From the NCBI RefSeq assembly GCF_022201045.2, contig NC_068558.1:2728001-2792000 (forward strand): a DNA stretch of 64,000 bases, written 5' to 3'. Shown in pieces: positions 11,496-23,631 of this stretch. The notes below the pieces were generated by a model, which saw only the letters and a list, made by a program, of their open reading frames with translations, was not told where the DNA came from and did no database searches. Both the position numbers and the translations under genes were made by a program. Each line of letters begins with the position of its first letter. Position 1 is the first letter of the stretch. The DNA is from Citrus sinensis (lineage: Eukaryota; Streptophyta; Magnoliopsida; Sapindales; Rutaceae).

Positions 11496-14400
11496 CTTTC
11501 TTTGCTGAGTATTGATATTTGACTACTTGAAATTATTTCAACAATCATATTTTTTACTTTATTTTATTACTTTCAATAATTACCTTATCAAATATATAAA
11601 AAAAAACATATATTAATTTTTATTTTATTTTATTCTCTCTCCCCCACTCCCTCTCTCTAACATAACCATCAGTCCCACCACCTATCTTCATCAAAAACAA
11701 ATTCATCATCATTATCCCCACCACCACCTCCATCATCTATCTTCTTGACCATCAATTCATCATCTCCACTAACATGTAAAGAAGAGTTTCAATGTTCAGT
11801 CTTGTTTAATTTTATGAACAGGTGGTGGATATTATTGTTATTGATGATATTAGTGTTGATAATCAACAATTTTGTATAATTTTAGTTTAGAATCTGACTA
11901 GAAGTTAATAATTGATTTAAATTGTGATCAATTAAAAAAATTAGAGAGATGAAAAATTAATCTATTTGAGAGCTTAAGACAAAAGAAAATATATTTATTT
12001 TTAATTATTTTTCTATTTTTCAAAAGGGCGGCAATTATGAAACAAATAATTTTAATTGAAAAATGGGGATTGGTGAGACAAATTGAGAAGTCCAAATATC
12101 ACTACTCATTTGCTAAATGTAAAATGTCCAAGGGGCCATGCTATCCCGGCTCTCTCTCTCTCTCTCTCTTTAGTCTTTTGGGTTTGATTCAATTAAAAAT
12201 AATAATTGAATTTTGACAAATGGCACCCGGTTGGTAAATACCTTCATTCTATGTATTAAACCAATGAGTTTAATGTAGACATGAATTTATATACTATTTA
12301 AACGAATAATTTTTCAATAAGAGATCCTTAACCATAATAAGTTTATGAACAAGTTAAAAGATACACATTTCAATGCAACATATTTTATCCTGCATTATAT
12401 TGATATATGTATTTTTTTTTTGATCTTTTACTTTATCTTTGACTTTAATACGATGAGAGATTCCTGATTGCAAGCTCACTTTTATTGAAACTTCAAATAT
12501 GCAAATTCTATAAAGTATTTATTATAATTAAATAAAATTAGATATGACAATGTTTTTTTAACTAACTCTTTTAGGACTAAATTAATTCATGGATTGAAGC
12601 ATATAAAAAATCTTTTACATTTACATATAACAAATAACACCAATAATAACAAGAAAACTTTACAAATAGTATTGCACTAATTCTAAATGGTAACACCAAT
12701 TGAATTCAAATTTGATTAATAACTTCAAATTAATTATTATTTAAAATAACATAATATCAACTAATAATAGCAATTCAATTAAATGAAAATACAGCAAAAA
12801 ATTCTTAAATTTAATGTTGTTTGTTTCAAATTTATTTATTTATTTATTTAAATAAGATATAGTAATATAATTTAATTAAAATTAAGACATAAAAATTGAA
12901 ACTTGCTTTTTACGTCTTTTTTTACATGACATGTTTTGCTTTGCCTCTAATTGTACCGTACTCTTACAGCCTACATTCCCAAACATCTAAGCTGATCAGT
13001 CCGGTCCACTTGCCTGCCGTATTCTGCCATGTGCTTGTGCCTTACCCGTACTGTGTCTCGTGCTTCTCAACTCGTTGGACATCTCTAGCTATACGTGTTT
13101 GTAAAAACAGAAAAAAAAAACAAAATTCACAAGAGGAAGGTGGTGTCAACCCACTTCGTTAATGTAATGATTATAGGCAGATATTTGGAACCAAACAAGC
13201 AAGGCCACATTACTCGGACACTTTTCCCCCTGCTGGTCCCAAGCGGCCGCACCGCCTACTTGAACATTCTCGCTGCTCGAATAATAATCGCAAAAGCAGT
13301 GGGTCCAAACTTCAGTAGCAAGATGCAGAAACCAGTTGCTATGTATACAAGCATTATGTCAATAAACTTGGTTTTATATCACTTTCATGTCAAATATTAA
13401 ATTTACTCCTCACAATCCTTGTTATGTTTCATGTACCGGCCAGTTGTGTGAGTGGACTTGATGTTGCACGTCATAGAAAAATGCTAAGGGTTGAAAAATG
13501 AGCACATGTAGAGATGCCCGGTATATAGTCATCTATATAGCTAACAAGCAATATTCATAAAGATTAGCAGACATGAAATACTGTGACCTTTTGATCTTTG
13601 GGTTTGATTTTTGTTTTGGAGCCAAAAAGATTTGAACCTCTTTTTCAAAATATTTTTTTACTTTTTTCTAGAATCTCACCTTTGCCTCAAACTAGCTACT
13701 TTCGTTTGCCCCACAACATACACAAATATACATTTATCTGTTTTTCCATTTCATGAGAGGAGAAAGTGGGAACCAAAGGCTGGTTCATGTATGGATGACT
13801 TTATCAGAGTCAAAATATAAAGTCATTGATCAAAAGTTTATATGGGTGATTTTTTTAACCCATAACGCAACCATTTTGCCTTCTATTCAAGAAACAAAAG
13901 CACTTTCAACTTAGCTAAAGGGTCTGTTATTAGTTAAAAGTGAATAATCTATAAGCAGCTAGTTACTGAAAGTTGAGGCAAGCCTTGTTTAAAGCTATCC
14001 AAACGGTGCCTTAAACCTATCGCCGAGTTCGAACTGTTTAGTGCTGTCAATCAAAGGTCATCTTCAATTTTTTAAAAAAAATTAACAAAAAGAAGTGCAA
14101 ACAATTGAGCGATTTTTTAATTTGAGAAGTTTCAGCTCAAATTAATAATTAGCACACCGCTTCAATTGTTTAATACCACTTCCTAAAACAGATGATTTAT
14201 TGGGTAGCGTTCAAAGGTTCTATCTAATGCATTGAAATTTTCAACCAAAATGTTTAAGATAAGGAATATAAAAGAACGTTTTTGACTGTAAATATAAGAT
14301 GGCAAATGCATTGAATATGAAGAAAATATTCAGCCCAGATACAGTATATGATCATGACCCATTTCAAAATATGCTTATTTGGGAATCTTTTCTTTCTCAC

Positions 14401-15501
14401 TGTAAAAAACAACGATAAAAAAGAAGGGTAGCTAAGCTGCTAGGAACTTTTTTTATATATAGTAAAGATAAATGGTTTGAGGAACAGCAGCTAACATTTT
14501 TGTCTCCACTGCTGCTAAATGGTAATATTCACCAGAGTGCTTTTGCAGGAACCACCCAATATTCTTTCTCAGAGTACCACATGTTTATCTCTTTCTCTCT
14601 TCGATTATCTAACTCTGTCATTCTTGAGTTCTATGATTCCTCTGTCAATTTTTATTTATTCAATATTGCTTGCTAGTTTTATAAATATTATATGTGTATG
14701 CCCCTGCCAAATTCCCATCTTTAACTAAACCCAATAAAGCTTAAGCATATTTCATCTACTTCATCATATACAGTCACAAACAGCCTTTTAGTACTGTAGC
14801 TTAATAAAATATCATTACTTTAATGAATACAAAAGTGAATGAGTTCTGCTGCAACACTACTTATAATATCGTCGCCAAAGCCCAAAACTCGATCCCAGTG
14901 GCAGTCATAATTCAGAGATGATTTAGCAATTAATTAGCATAAAAGTCGCCACATCATTTCCCTCTAAATATACTTTTCCACAATGCTACAGTTAATACCA
15001 CGCCAACAAAGTGAATCTGAAAAAATACTCTCGTTAATTTTCACTCTTGTCAACGCAGCTAGGTAATTTAAACTTTAATTGCATCGAATATTCTTGCACC
15101 GATGTGTTTTTAAGGAATGTTCATAGTATAGCACACGCTCCTTGGTACAGCTCTTCCATCTCCATTCTACATGGAAAAATCTCCTAAGTTTTTTGTTCTT
15201 GCTTTATGACTCATGATGATGTATTATTGTATTAAGCGTACTAGCCAGTGTAAAATTTAGAATATTTTTAGCAACGGAAATTAATATTAAAGTGAATCTG
15301 TTGTACCAAACAGCGGTGGGATTTACATACACACTCATGTGATTGGAGAATAGAAGACAAGGCAGGTACATTGTGTTGCATCTGATAATTCTTTCCATAT
15401 GAAAGAAAAAATAGGGTATAAAATTTCCTTTTCTTTACAGAACAAGGGCTGGGGTATGAAAAAGCTAGCACCATGGGTTTGGTGATAATTCTCTCACTAA
15501 A

Positions 15502-15526
15502 AAGAGAGAGAGAGAGAGAGAGAGAG
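15502..15526. repeat. GA microsatellite
   Basis: An uninterrupted run of GA dinucleotides of about 25 bp, just upstream of the pyrimidine-rich leader and TATA-like run before the small ORF at 15656. Confidence 0.9.
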
Positions 15527-15655
15527 TTATAATTAGCTAGACAGCAATCTCTATCTCTATCCCTATATCTTTATATATATATATCAACATTCTCTCTCTA
15601 TAAGCAATTGGATTTTTCTTCAACGTTTCAACGCCATCACCCAACAGCAATCATC

Positions 15656-15892
15656 ATGCCTTCGTCCTCCTTCCCTCTGACTTACCACCACCATCATCAT
15701 CATTACCCCCTCACCACCACCTCCACCACTCAATACCTTTCAACCCTTTTCAGTATTCACATCCCAAAACCAAAACGACAACAACAAAACCCACAAATAC
15801 AAGCACAAGAAGAGCAAGAACAAGAGAAAAAGAAAAAGAAGAAGAAGAAGAAGAGGAAAAAAAAAAAAAAGAGGTTTTGTTTGTATGTTTAA
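15656..15892 (+). CDS. Uncertain 78-aa His- and Lys-rich small ORF
   Basis: The first ATG in this frame is 15656; the frame is open further upstream but only from a TTG. The peptide begins MPSSSFPLTY, has a run of consecutive histidines near residue 11, a Gln-rich middle and a C-terminal lysine run of about 15, ending FCLYV. A TATA-rich stretch (about 15570-15585) and a CTCTCT leader lie just upstream, so the region may be transcribed. The +2 frame is also open from 15604 to about 15915 with His/Pro-rich, protein-like composition but no ATG at its head. It could be a short peptide gene, a broken gene or a non-coding RNA. I recognise no family. Confidence 0.2.
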   Translation: MPSSSFPLTYHHHHHHYPLTTTSTTQYLSTLFSIHIPKPKRQQQNPQIQAQEEQEQEKKKKKKKKKRKKKKKRFCLYV

Positions 15893-17696
15893 TTATGAAC
15901 AACAACAAACCCTAGCTAACTTTCAAACTTAATGAGTGAAAGGGTCTTTTTGGTGTAAAGGATCCAACAACTCCTCTGGGGAATCAAGCGTCTCGGTCCG
16001 ATTTATTTGCTAGATCATCATCAAGCAAATCATACGAGTTGATCAGTTACAAGTTTTGTGATCTACAACATATGTGTGTGTTTCTTCCTTAGCTAGTACT
16101 TGCTGCCTAGGTAATTAATATTTTTGTGTGGTGCTTAGATCATTTACTTTAAGAAGAAATTTTTAATATTATTATTGTATGGAAATGGGTATTTGTGACT
16201 CAAGTAAATCATTTTGATTTTTAATTATCTCTTTCTGATCTCATTCAAATTTTCTTTGCATCATATATGTATATACGTATTTGGGTTGTGTCGGATTTTC
16301 GTTTGTATACAGGCTGTTGTTACAGGCACAGCTAGCGATGTTTGAGGTTTCATAAATATATGTATATATCTGTATTTATTTATGGCATATTATGTTATAA
16401 TGAATGCTTTTTCTTTTTTCTGTTATATATTCTTCAAGACACAAAACAATCATGAATCATATATATATACGGTGCAGTGCAAGAGCTTCCATTTAATTTA
16501 TACAGCTGATTTGATTATATATATGAGCAACTTTATAATTACCTCGCTGCCTGTTGCAAGCTGCAAGCTCATGATCAAGATGAGGTGCATTCATTAAACT
16601 AGGGTTTGTTCTTTTTACGGCTTTTAAGTCATTGTTTCGTTGTCTTCTAAAGATTTATTAATATAATAATTGAGAACTCACATAAGAGATTATTTAGGTC
16701 TGTCGAACTTGTTTAATTGTATAAATGTTCAATAGAGAAGGAATGCACTGTAATTCTGAAAATATATACGTGTTGATGATGGCTTGCATGTACCCATTCC
16801 ATTTGATGCAATCTTTTGAGGAATGTGTTCTGGTCTGGCGAAAGAAAGTAAGTCGAAATATTAGATCTAGAAATATTATTTGGCAGTGGCTATGGTAGTT
16901 TTACTTTAAACCGTAGAGTACTAATGATGACCATCAGATCATAGTAGTAGTGAAAGTAAGTGAAGATTTAATATTTATTTTTATGATCGTGTGATCATTA
17001 TCAGTGCTCTGTCATGGAGCACTCGAGCTGTTTCAATATAGTCACACCTATAATACTTTCACTAATAATATGAAATTTAATGAAGAAAATAATTCTCCTT
17101 TTTTTTAATTTCTTTTAATTTGAATCCAGTACTCTATGGTTTGAATTTTGAATTGATGAATAATCAAAGTTGAGTATCCTTTATTCTTTTAACTCATTTG
17201 GAAAACGAATTTCTTGAGTATCAATTCTATGAGTATTTCCTTTCATTTCACACACATGTTAGTGGGAAGAAAAATTAGAAGGCTCCGCATGCTTCAACAG
17301 ACAATAATATATGAGCTAGTCAAATTCGGGATTTTCAGGTACTGGGCGTTTCACGCTTTATGTCCCCAAAGTCCATCTGATGGAATCTGCCAGCTAATTA
17401 AGGCTATAGCCTGTTAATTGCATCATAGATTTTCTCCAAAACCGAGTCTATAATAGACGTTGCCTTTTTAAACCACACCTCACAGCCTGTGCATCATTAC
17501 CTGGTCAAAAATTCAATAAAATTCGATAAAATCTCATTTTATGTTGGACGGTGTTCAAGTTGTGATTAGGTTGTTTAAGCCACAAACTCAGATGATTACA
17601 TATACATATATATATTTTTTGTTTTAACCACGAGGTATCTTGAGAAAGACCCCAACTGTGGGAGGCATCTTTAAACATGTACCACAACCCATACTA

Positions 17697-17704
17697 GAAG
17701 TCCC
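17697..17704. repeat. Left 8-bp target duplication of the hAT element
   Basis: GAAGTCCC directly precedes the left hAT terminus. The right copy at 19308-19315 is GAAGTTCC (7 of 8 bases). Eight-base duplications are diagnostic of hAT insertion. Confidence 0.75.
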
Positions 17705-19307
17705 TAAAGATGGCCAATGGGCCGGGCGGCACGTGGCACGGCACGGGCACGGCACGGCACGAGCACGTTTCGGTGAGGCACGCGGGCCTTAAAACACGGC
17801 ACGATTAGAGATGAGCCAAAGCACGGCACCCGAAAAAGCACGTAATAAGCACGGTTTATTAGTGGGCTAGCACGCGGCCCGTGAGCCATTAATAGCACGT
17901 GGGCCAAAATATATCTAAGTAAATTTTTTTAACAAAAAGTAAATATAAAATGTTATGAAATTAAAGTACAATATCTTGAAATTAAATGTTTAATATATTT
18001 TTTAGCATAAACTTTTAAAAATTAATTTAAATCATTAAATCTTAGTTTAAATAAATATTCTAATCTTTTATGTTTATAATTTATTAAATGAATAAGTAAA
18101 TATCATGATTTTAATAAATAAAATTATAAATATCATAATTTTATTTATGATATTTATTAAATGAATAATGTTATTTATGATATTTAATTTTATTTATGAT
18201 ATTTATTTAATTATTTATTTATGTTTATAATTTATTAAATGAATAAGTAAATAATTAAATATCATGATTTTAATAAATAAGGTTATAAATATCATAAATT
18301 TATAAATTATAAATAAAAAATAAATTTTTTACAAAATTAATAATAAAATATTTGTCATATGAAATATTTTTCATATTAATATTAAATCATAACTTAGTTA
18401 ATATTTAATAGAGATACGTTTCATTTGTGAATGAAATATTTTCCATTTTATACACAAGAAAAATTATGATAAATTAAAAATTACATTTTTATTAAATGAA
18501 ATTAAAGTACAATTATAATATTAGTAATTCAAATAAAATTAGGTGTAATTTGCATCACTACAGTTAATAATATATCCCAACTAGGTTGACACCTACTGAA
18601 CCATCTATCATTTGCAAATTTACAACCTTCTCACTAATAAAAATTGTTTCAAAAAGTTATAAGAAAAAAAAATCTCTAGTCTTTGGAAGTGGCTTCAATG
18701 TTCAGTACTCTGCATAATCTGGATCCACTTCATCTTGATCAACATTCAAACTCTCAATTTGTTTAATTAAAGCATTTTGTCAATCTTGTTGCACTCGGCG
18801 TTCAGCATCTTCCCAATCTTTCAAACACAACAAAGAGTCTAATGTCTCTGATGACAATCTTGACCGATGTTCATCTAGAAATTAATTATTATAATGATTA
18901 TTCGAGGATTGTATTTTTAATTTTAATTAATTATTATTATGATCTATGGAATTAAATTTAATTAAATTTATGTATTGTTGTGTTATGAATTATGATTGAT
19001 TATTGTGAAATAAAATATATAGTTGTGAAATTGTGATAAACTAATAATAAAATGTTAATTGCTCTCTTAATAAAAATTAATATGATTATGAATATTATTA
19101 TTATTATTATTATGTTGGTGGGCTTAAAAAAGCACATCAGGCACGTGGGCTTAAATAAAGCACGCTAGGCACGTGGGCTTTTTTAGGCAAGCTAAAAAAA
19201 AAAAAAGTTGGCACGGCACGAGAGGGCTCGTGCCGTGGGCCGTGCCGGGCTCAACTAAAAAAAATTTAGGCACGGCACGGCACGGCACGGCCCATTGGCC
19301 ATAGTTA
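17705..19307. mobile_element. Non-autonomous or decayed hAT transposon, 1603 bp
   Basis: The left end TAAAGATGGCCAATGGGCCG and the right end (minus strand) TAACTATGGCCAATGGGCCG are terminal inverted repeats. Both ends continue into arrays of GGCACG/GCACG subterminal repeats, dense over about 17720-17900 and 19120-19290. The core is very AT-rich with few GC bases, apart from a transposase remnant at 18702-18880. With the 8-bp target repeats this is a clear hAT element. It sits inside a SINE, so it is the younger of the two. Confidence 0.85.
18702..18880 (-). pseudogene. Broken hAT transposase C-terminus
   Basis: Read on the minus strand from about 18880, the frame gives LDEHRSRLSSETLDSLLCLK and then a DWEDAERR stretch, the C-terminal end of the hAT dimerisation region in plant RICESLEEPER/ZBED-type transposases. 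A TGA interrupts it after VQQD. The same frame then resumes with QNALIKQIESL and an acidic tail ending DYAEY before its stop at 18702-18704. Zinc finger and catalytic parts are absent, so this copy cannot move itself. Only the last 60 or so codons survive. Confidence 0.7.
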
Positions 19308-19315
19308 GAAGTTCC
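19308..19315. repeat. Right 8-bp target duplication of the hAT element
   Basis: GAAGTTCC follows the right terminus and matches GAAGTCCC on the left at 7 of 8 positions. The SINE sequence resumes right after it (CGCTCGAACC). Confidence 0.75.
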
Positions 19316-19461
19316 CGCTCGAACCGAGAGGCACAGGTTCTCCCAACAAATGCGACTTCCCTGCGACTCGAACTGGGGAGCAAACCCAATCAAGCCACTT
19401 AAAGGGACTTCATTGCCAGTGGAGGCCAACACTTTGTTGATAGATGATTACATATTTTACA

Positions 19462-19827
19462 ACATGAGATCTAGTATAAATTTAGATGCACATTTAAATT
19501 TAGAATTTACTCTCTTGAAAATTTACTCTCACTAACATCAATCGAAGAATATCTATCCATATTTCATAGTATGTGGAAGGGTAAAATTACCCCATACTAG
19601 TTGGAATTGTTAAATGCCTTCGTTAGAGAATGCATGCAGTATCCACATACTGTGAAACATGAGATCTAGTATAAATCTAGATACATATTTAAGTTTAGAA
19701 CTTATTATCTTGAAAATTTATTCTCACTAACATCAATTGAAGAAAATCTATCCATATTTCATAGTATGTGGAAGGGTAAAAATGCCTCATGCTCATGGGA
19801 TTTATTAAATGCTTTCACTAGAGAATA
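19462..19827. repeat. Two-copy tandem duplication, 195-bp unit
   Basis: ACATGAGATCTAGTATAAAT starts unit 1 at 19462 and unit 2 at 19657. Both carry CTCTATCCATATTTCATAGT-like and GTATGTGGAAGGGTAAAA words and end in CTAGAGAAT or TTAGAGAAT. Divergence is roughly 10-15 percent by eye, so the duplication is not recent. It begins within 10 bases of the right SINE target repeat. Confidence 0.8.
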
Positions 19828-22377
19828 ATTATATATATAGGTCATTTCTCTATCCGCACGAAATTGAAACGTGAAATTTACTTTGATTGTTGGTGATCTA
19901 ATGTATCTAAGGTTAATTTAGCAATAAGAGAGAGGGAAAAAAAAAGTAAAGAATGAGAAAGTATGCGTGTCCAATTTAAATACTTGGTAATCTTAGGGGG
20001 ATTTAGTATGAAGCACACTTCAAAAATTCTTGAGAGCGAATTCTATCTATTTATTGACATTTATCCTTATCCTGCCGGGATATATATATATATACCATGC
20101 CCAATTGCCTTGAACATTTTACGTTACAATGAAGCTTGAATTTTATTATGAATCATCAAAAATATTCCTAAATAATTTTTATGATAAAACATAATAAACA
20201 CTGTGTAGTCAAATCAATGCATTTATCCACCGAGTCTATATGGTTTTCATACCACCATCAAAGAGTAATGCCATACAACTTCCAAGTGCTATGTTAACCT
20301 TTATAATTTCAAATGAAGTGATATTCATGCAATAAATAAATTTATAATATGTGATATTGATTATTTTGATAAATGAATGCGATATTAGGATTTGGGATGA
20401 TAATATTTAAATACTACACTTAACGTTAATTAGAGCCTCAGAGGTGTTGTAGGGTGCCAGATTTGACCTCGACCGCAAACCGACATCGTTCATGGGCCTC
20501 AACTACGTCAGGTGGTCCATAATCCTCAGTTGGGCCTAAGCCAGTTGCTTGCTTCAGCCTAAGCTTTCTCAAACGATTGCCCTATCCTCACACTCGTTTT
20601 AATCCCAAAAAAAAGGGAATGTAAATTTATTTTATTGTGGGATATTATTAAATATTCATCCAGTATTTTTCCTACTTATCAATTTACTACTATGATTTTT
20701 GAATAACTATATTTTATCACTTGATATTTCAATTTGTTATAGCTTACCACCAAATTGTTAAAAGATTATTTGTATCCCTTGAACTATTTAAATGTGTGGA
20801 AAAATAATTTTCTCCTCTAAAATTAAAAAAAAAAAAACAAACAAAACTGAGGGTCTTAGAAAAAAAAATTAGATGTAGTTGAACCGGAAGTCTCTATGTA
20901 AAGGAACAAGAAAATGTTTTTTTTTATCGAATTTCTAGGACAAAAATTATGGTTTCAAAGTCATTTAGTTCAATTCAATCTGCAATGAAATGAACCGTTT
21001 TTATTATGTTTAAGAAATCTTTGAACTAATTGGATCTTGTCCACCGAATCAAACAGTTCACAAGATCAATATATAAGCTTTTTGACTCCTAACATGGTTG
21101 AAGTATTGATATTGACACAAAATTAATTGCAATCTTCTCTTTTGTTGGATACCCTAATCAATTAGTTCAAAAAAATGAGTTTATGGATCAACTTTCATAA
21201 GGTATATTTTGTAAACATTTAAATTTAAGTTTGTTTTAAGTAGATTGCACAATTTTGATTTGTTTAACTTTCATATATGTGGTTTCAACATGAAGAACAT
21301 TTAGGCAATGAAGATTATACTTTTATTTATTAATTAATACGTGTGATTATCAATGTGATATCATGCACTCTCTTTAATTTTTTTTTATTTTTAATTATTA
21401 GTGTTTGGTTAATAGCTCACTTTGAGAGATAATATAGGTATTATGGATGTGAAAGTAGAGGGATTAAGAAATTGTTATTGGGAGAGTGCTTAATACGTAG
21501 CAGAAGAACTTTGAAATTTCTTTTGTAATTTGTAGTGAATTTTTATATTATTATTGGACTATATTATGTTATTTATTGTTTGTGGATTTATAAACTCAAA
21601 ATTATTGTTGTAGTAATAGTATATTACTATCATGTCATTTTTTATAAAATATAAAAGATAAAATTACTCAAACCAAGCAAAATCGAACCAAAGGGAACCA
21701 AAATAAACTATAAAACAAAATCAAACCGAACTAAATTAATTTTGTTTAATTAGATTTGGTTTTAGCGTTTGATTTTTATGTGATTTATAAAATTATGAAC
21801 AAATTAATTTGAGTTTGGTTGAATTCTGAAACTAAACCAAATCAACCCATAAACCACTGAAAAGCTGTCACCTTGAAAAAGTTGCATTTTCACATATTTT
21901 TCTTTTCCCTTTTGGGCAGGCAAGAGCATTGACATTTTTTACATTATATAGTTAATTAAAGATAAGAATGTCAGTCAATTCAAACTTGTGGACAAAAAAT
22001 AACCAAATCATTGGCGGAAACCAAGTGGAATCTCTGGTTTATATTAAAGAATTAAAGCCTGTCGCGCCCTTTCTGATTCAGCACATTAAATATTAAGCGC
22101 GGTTGGGACTTAAATGGTTATATGTTAAACGTCTGAAATTAAACATTTTATTAATTTAAAATATTTTTTAATAATTGCTTGTTTATTTTTTTATAATTTA
22201 TATTTGACTAAAAAAATAAACTTTTGTGAATTGTAATTTTTATTTAAATAAAAATTTTAAATAATAAATAAATATTATATCTAAAAAATATCTCTGTTTA
22301 ATATGCTTATTTCTTAAACTATAAAATCTAATCTTTTTTTTTTGTACTTACAAGAACATAATATATTTTTTTATGAG

Positions 22378-22573
22378 TAATGATATAGGCACAAACTCTT
22401 GAACAAATTTATTTTGTATAAATTAATGCGACGTTAATTTATTAGTTGAATTAAATATCTTTTGACCAACATGATTTATTTATATTGTTTTATATTTTCA
22501 TTCAATTAATAAATTAATGTCACATCAGTTTGTACAAGATAAATTTGTACAAGAGTTTGTGACTGTATTATTA
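22378..22573. mobile_element. MITE with about 80-bp terminal inverted repeats
   Basis: The left arm has CACAAACTCTTGAACAAATT and later TTAATTTATTAGTTGAAT. The right arm read in reverse has CACAAACTCTTGTACAAATT and TTAATTTATTAATTGAAT. The arms match over nearly their whole length, with a short non-palindromic centre. No coding capacity. A diverged relative is at about 53340-53542. Confidence 0.75.
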
Positions 22574-23359
22574 TTATTTTTTTTTAATTTGTAAACACAA
22601 ATAAAATACCACATATATTCTAACTCATTTAGATTTCGTAAAAATTTAAACCTATTCAAATTTCTAAAAAAAAAAAAAAACAATACTTAAAACTTTTTGA
22701 ACATCTTTGCTTATACGACCACCAGAACGTTGCTGCTAATGTAAGCTTGCTAACGTAAGATTGAGCAGGTAGTAGTTTCTCGAGGAAGGAGGACAGCTCA
22801 ATTGGGCTGGCGCATACTGAAACAGAAATTTCTTAATTTGTGGGATGCATAATGTTGGTAACATTCTCCCTTTTTTTCTAGACTAATCTCACAACAAGAC
22901 TATTACACAATTATGTACTTGCAAATTGCCACATAAACAAATGTTGTTTCAACTACTCACTGATTCTTACTTATTAATATTATGAAGAGGGCCAAAATTC
23001 ATTTTAAAGTTGTCTTAGAAAGGAACATTTTTCTGCGAATTGTAAACTAATTTTGAAAAGTCTAAGCAACATCAACGTATAAAGATTTAGGTTATATTTT
23101 CTCAACAAACGAATGGAACGGAAGATTAGATGAACCATGTATAATTCGATGGTCAGAAGGAGAGTAATACTTTGTGTGAGTTGAGGAGGACGATAAGTTG
23201 ATGCAATGGATCCTATTCCCCCTCTGGAAGTTAATCATTACTTGTTCTCCACAGATTTATGGAAAAAGAGGGCATTGCTTGAGACTTCCTTCAGTCCTCA
23301 TCTCTCATTTGTTAATTGTTTAGCCGTATACATTACTTCATGTAAGGCGACCATATTAT

Positions 23360-23631
23360 GAGTGTGTTTGAGATTGAGGTGTTGTAGTTTTTAAGCTGTA
23401 ATTGCTTTGAAAAAAAAATATAATTATGAAATAAAAGTTAATAATATATAGTAAATGTAAATTTTAAATAATAATTTTGACAAAATTATTAAAGATATAA
23501 TAAATTCTCTATTATACAAATGAAAAATCATATTAACATAACTTTTTAATTACAGCAGTTAGTGTTTACCAAACACTTTACTGTTGTACCTTTTAAGTTA
23601 CAGCTGTCCAACCTCAATTTCAAATGCACTC
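23360..23631. mobile_element. MITE with GAGTG..AATTGAGG-type termini
   Basis: The left terminus GAGTGTGTTTGAGATTGAGG and the reverse-read right terminus GAGTGCATTTGAAATTGAGG are inverted repeats with two mismatches. TAT flanks both sides and may be a 3-bp target duplication. Inside both ends are GTTGTA/GTTACAGCTGT words, then an AT-rich core. Related edges occur at 11290-11495. Confidence 0.7.

Larger units (their letters stand above)
10841..17589. other. Gene-poor AT-rich region
   Basis: No gene is supported over about 6.7 kb apart from an uncertain small ORF at 15656. It holds a direct duplication (11078-11224), a MITE-like remnant (about 11290-11495), a CT run (12150-12169) and a GA run (15502-15526). 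Apparent reading frames at about 12.9-13.4 kb lack a proper ATG, similarity or splice context. Confidence 0.5.
17590..19455 (-). mobile_element. tRNA-type SINE with perfect 14-bp TSDs, split by a hAT element
   Basis: The 14-bp word AGATGATTACATAT occurs at 17590-17603 and again at 19442-19455. Removing the hAT insertion (17705-19307) and one of its target repeats leaves a body of about 227 bp read on the minus strand. Its head (19441 downward) has a TGGCC..CTGG A-box-like word and AGTTCGAGTCG, a good RNA polymerase III B box. Its tail reads CCTCGTGGTTAAAAC and then an A/T-rich run against the left TSD. Head promoter, A-rich tail and long TSDs are the marks of a SINE mobilised by LINE machinery. 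The exact family is not known to me. Confidence 0.75.

Noticed and set aside
12896-13400. Two overlapping frames of 88 and 101 aa
   Set aside because: Non-ATG starts, no recognisable domain, no splice context.
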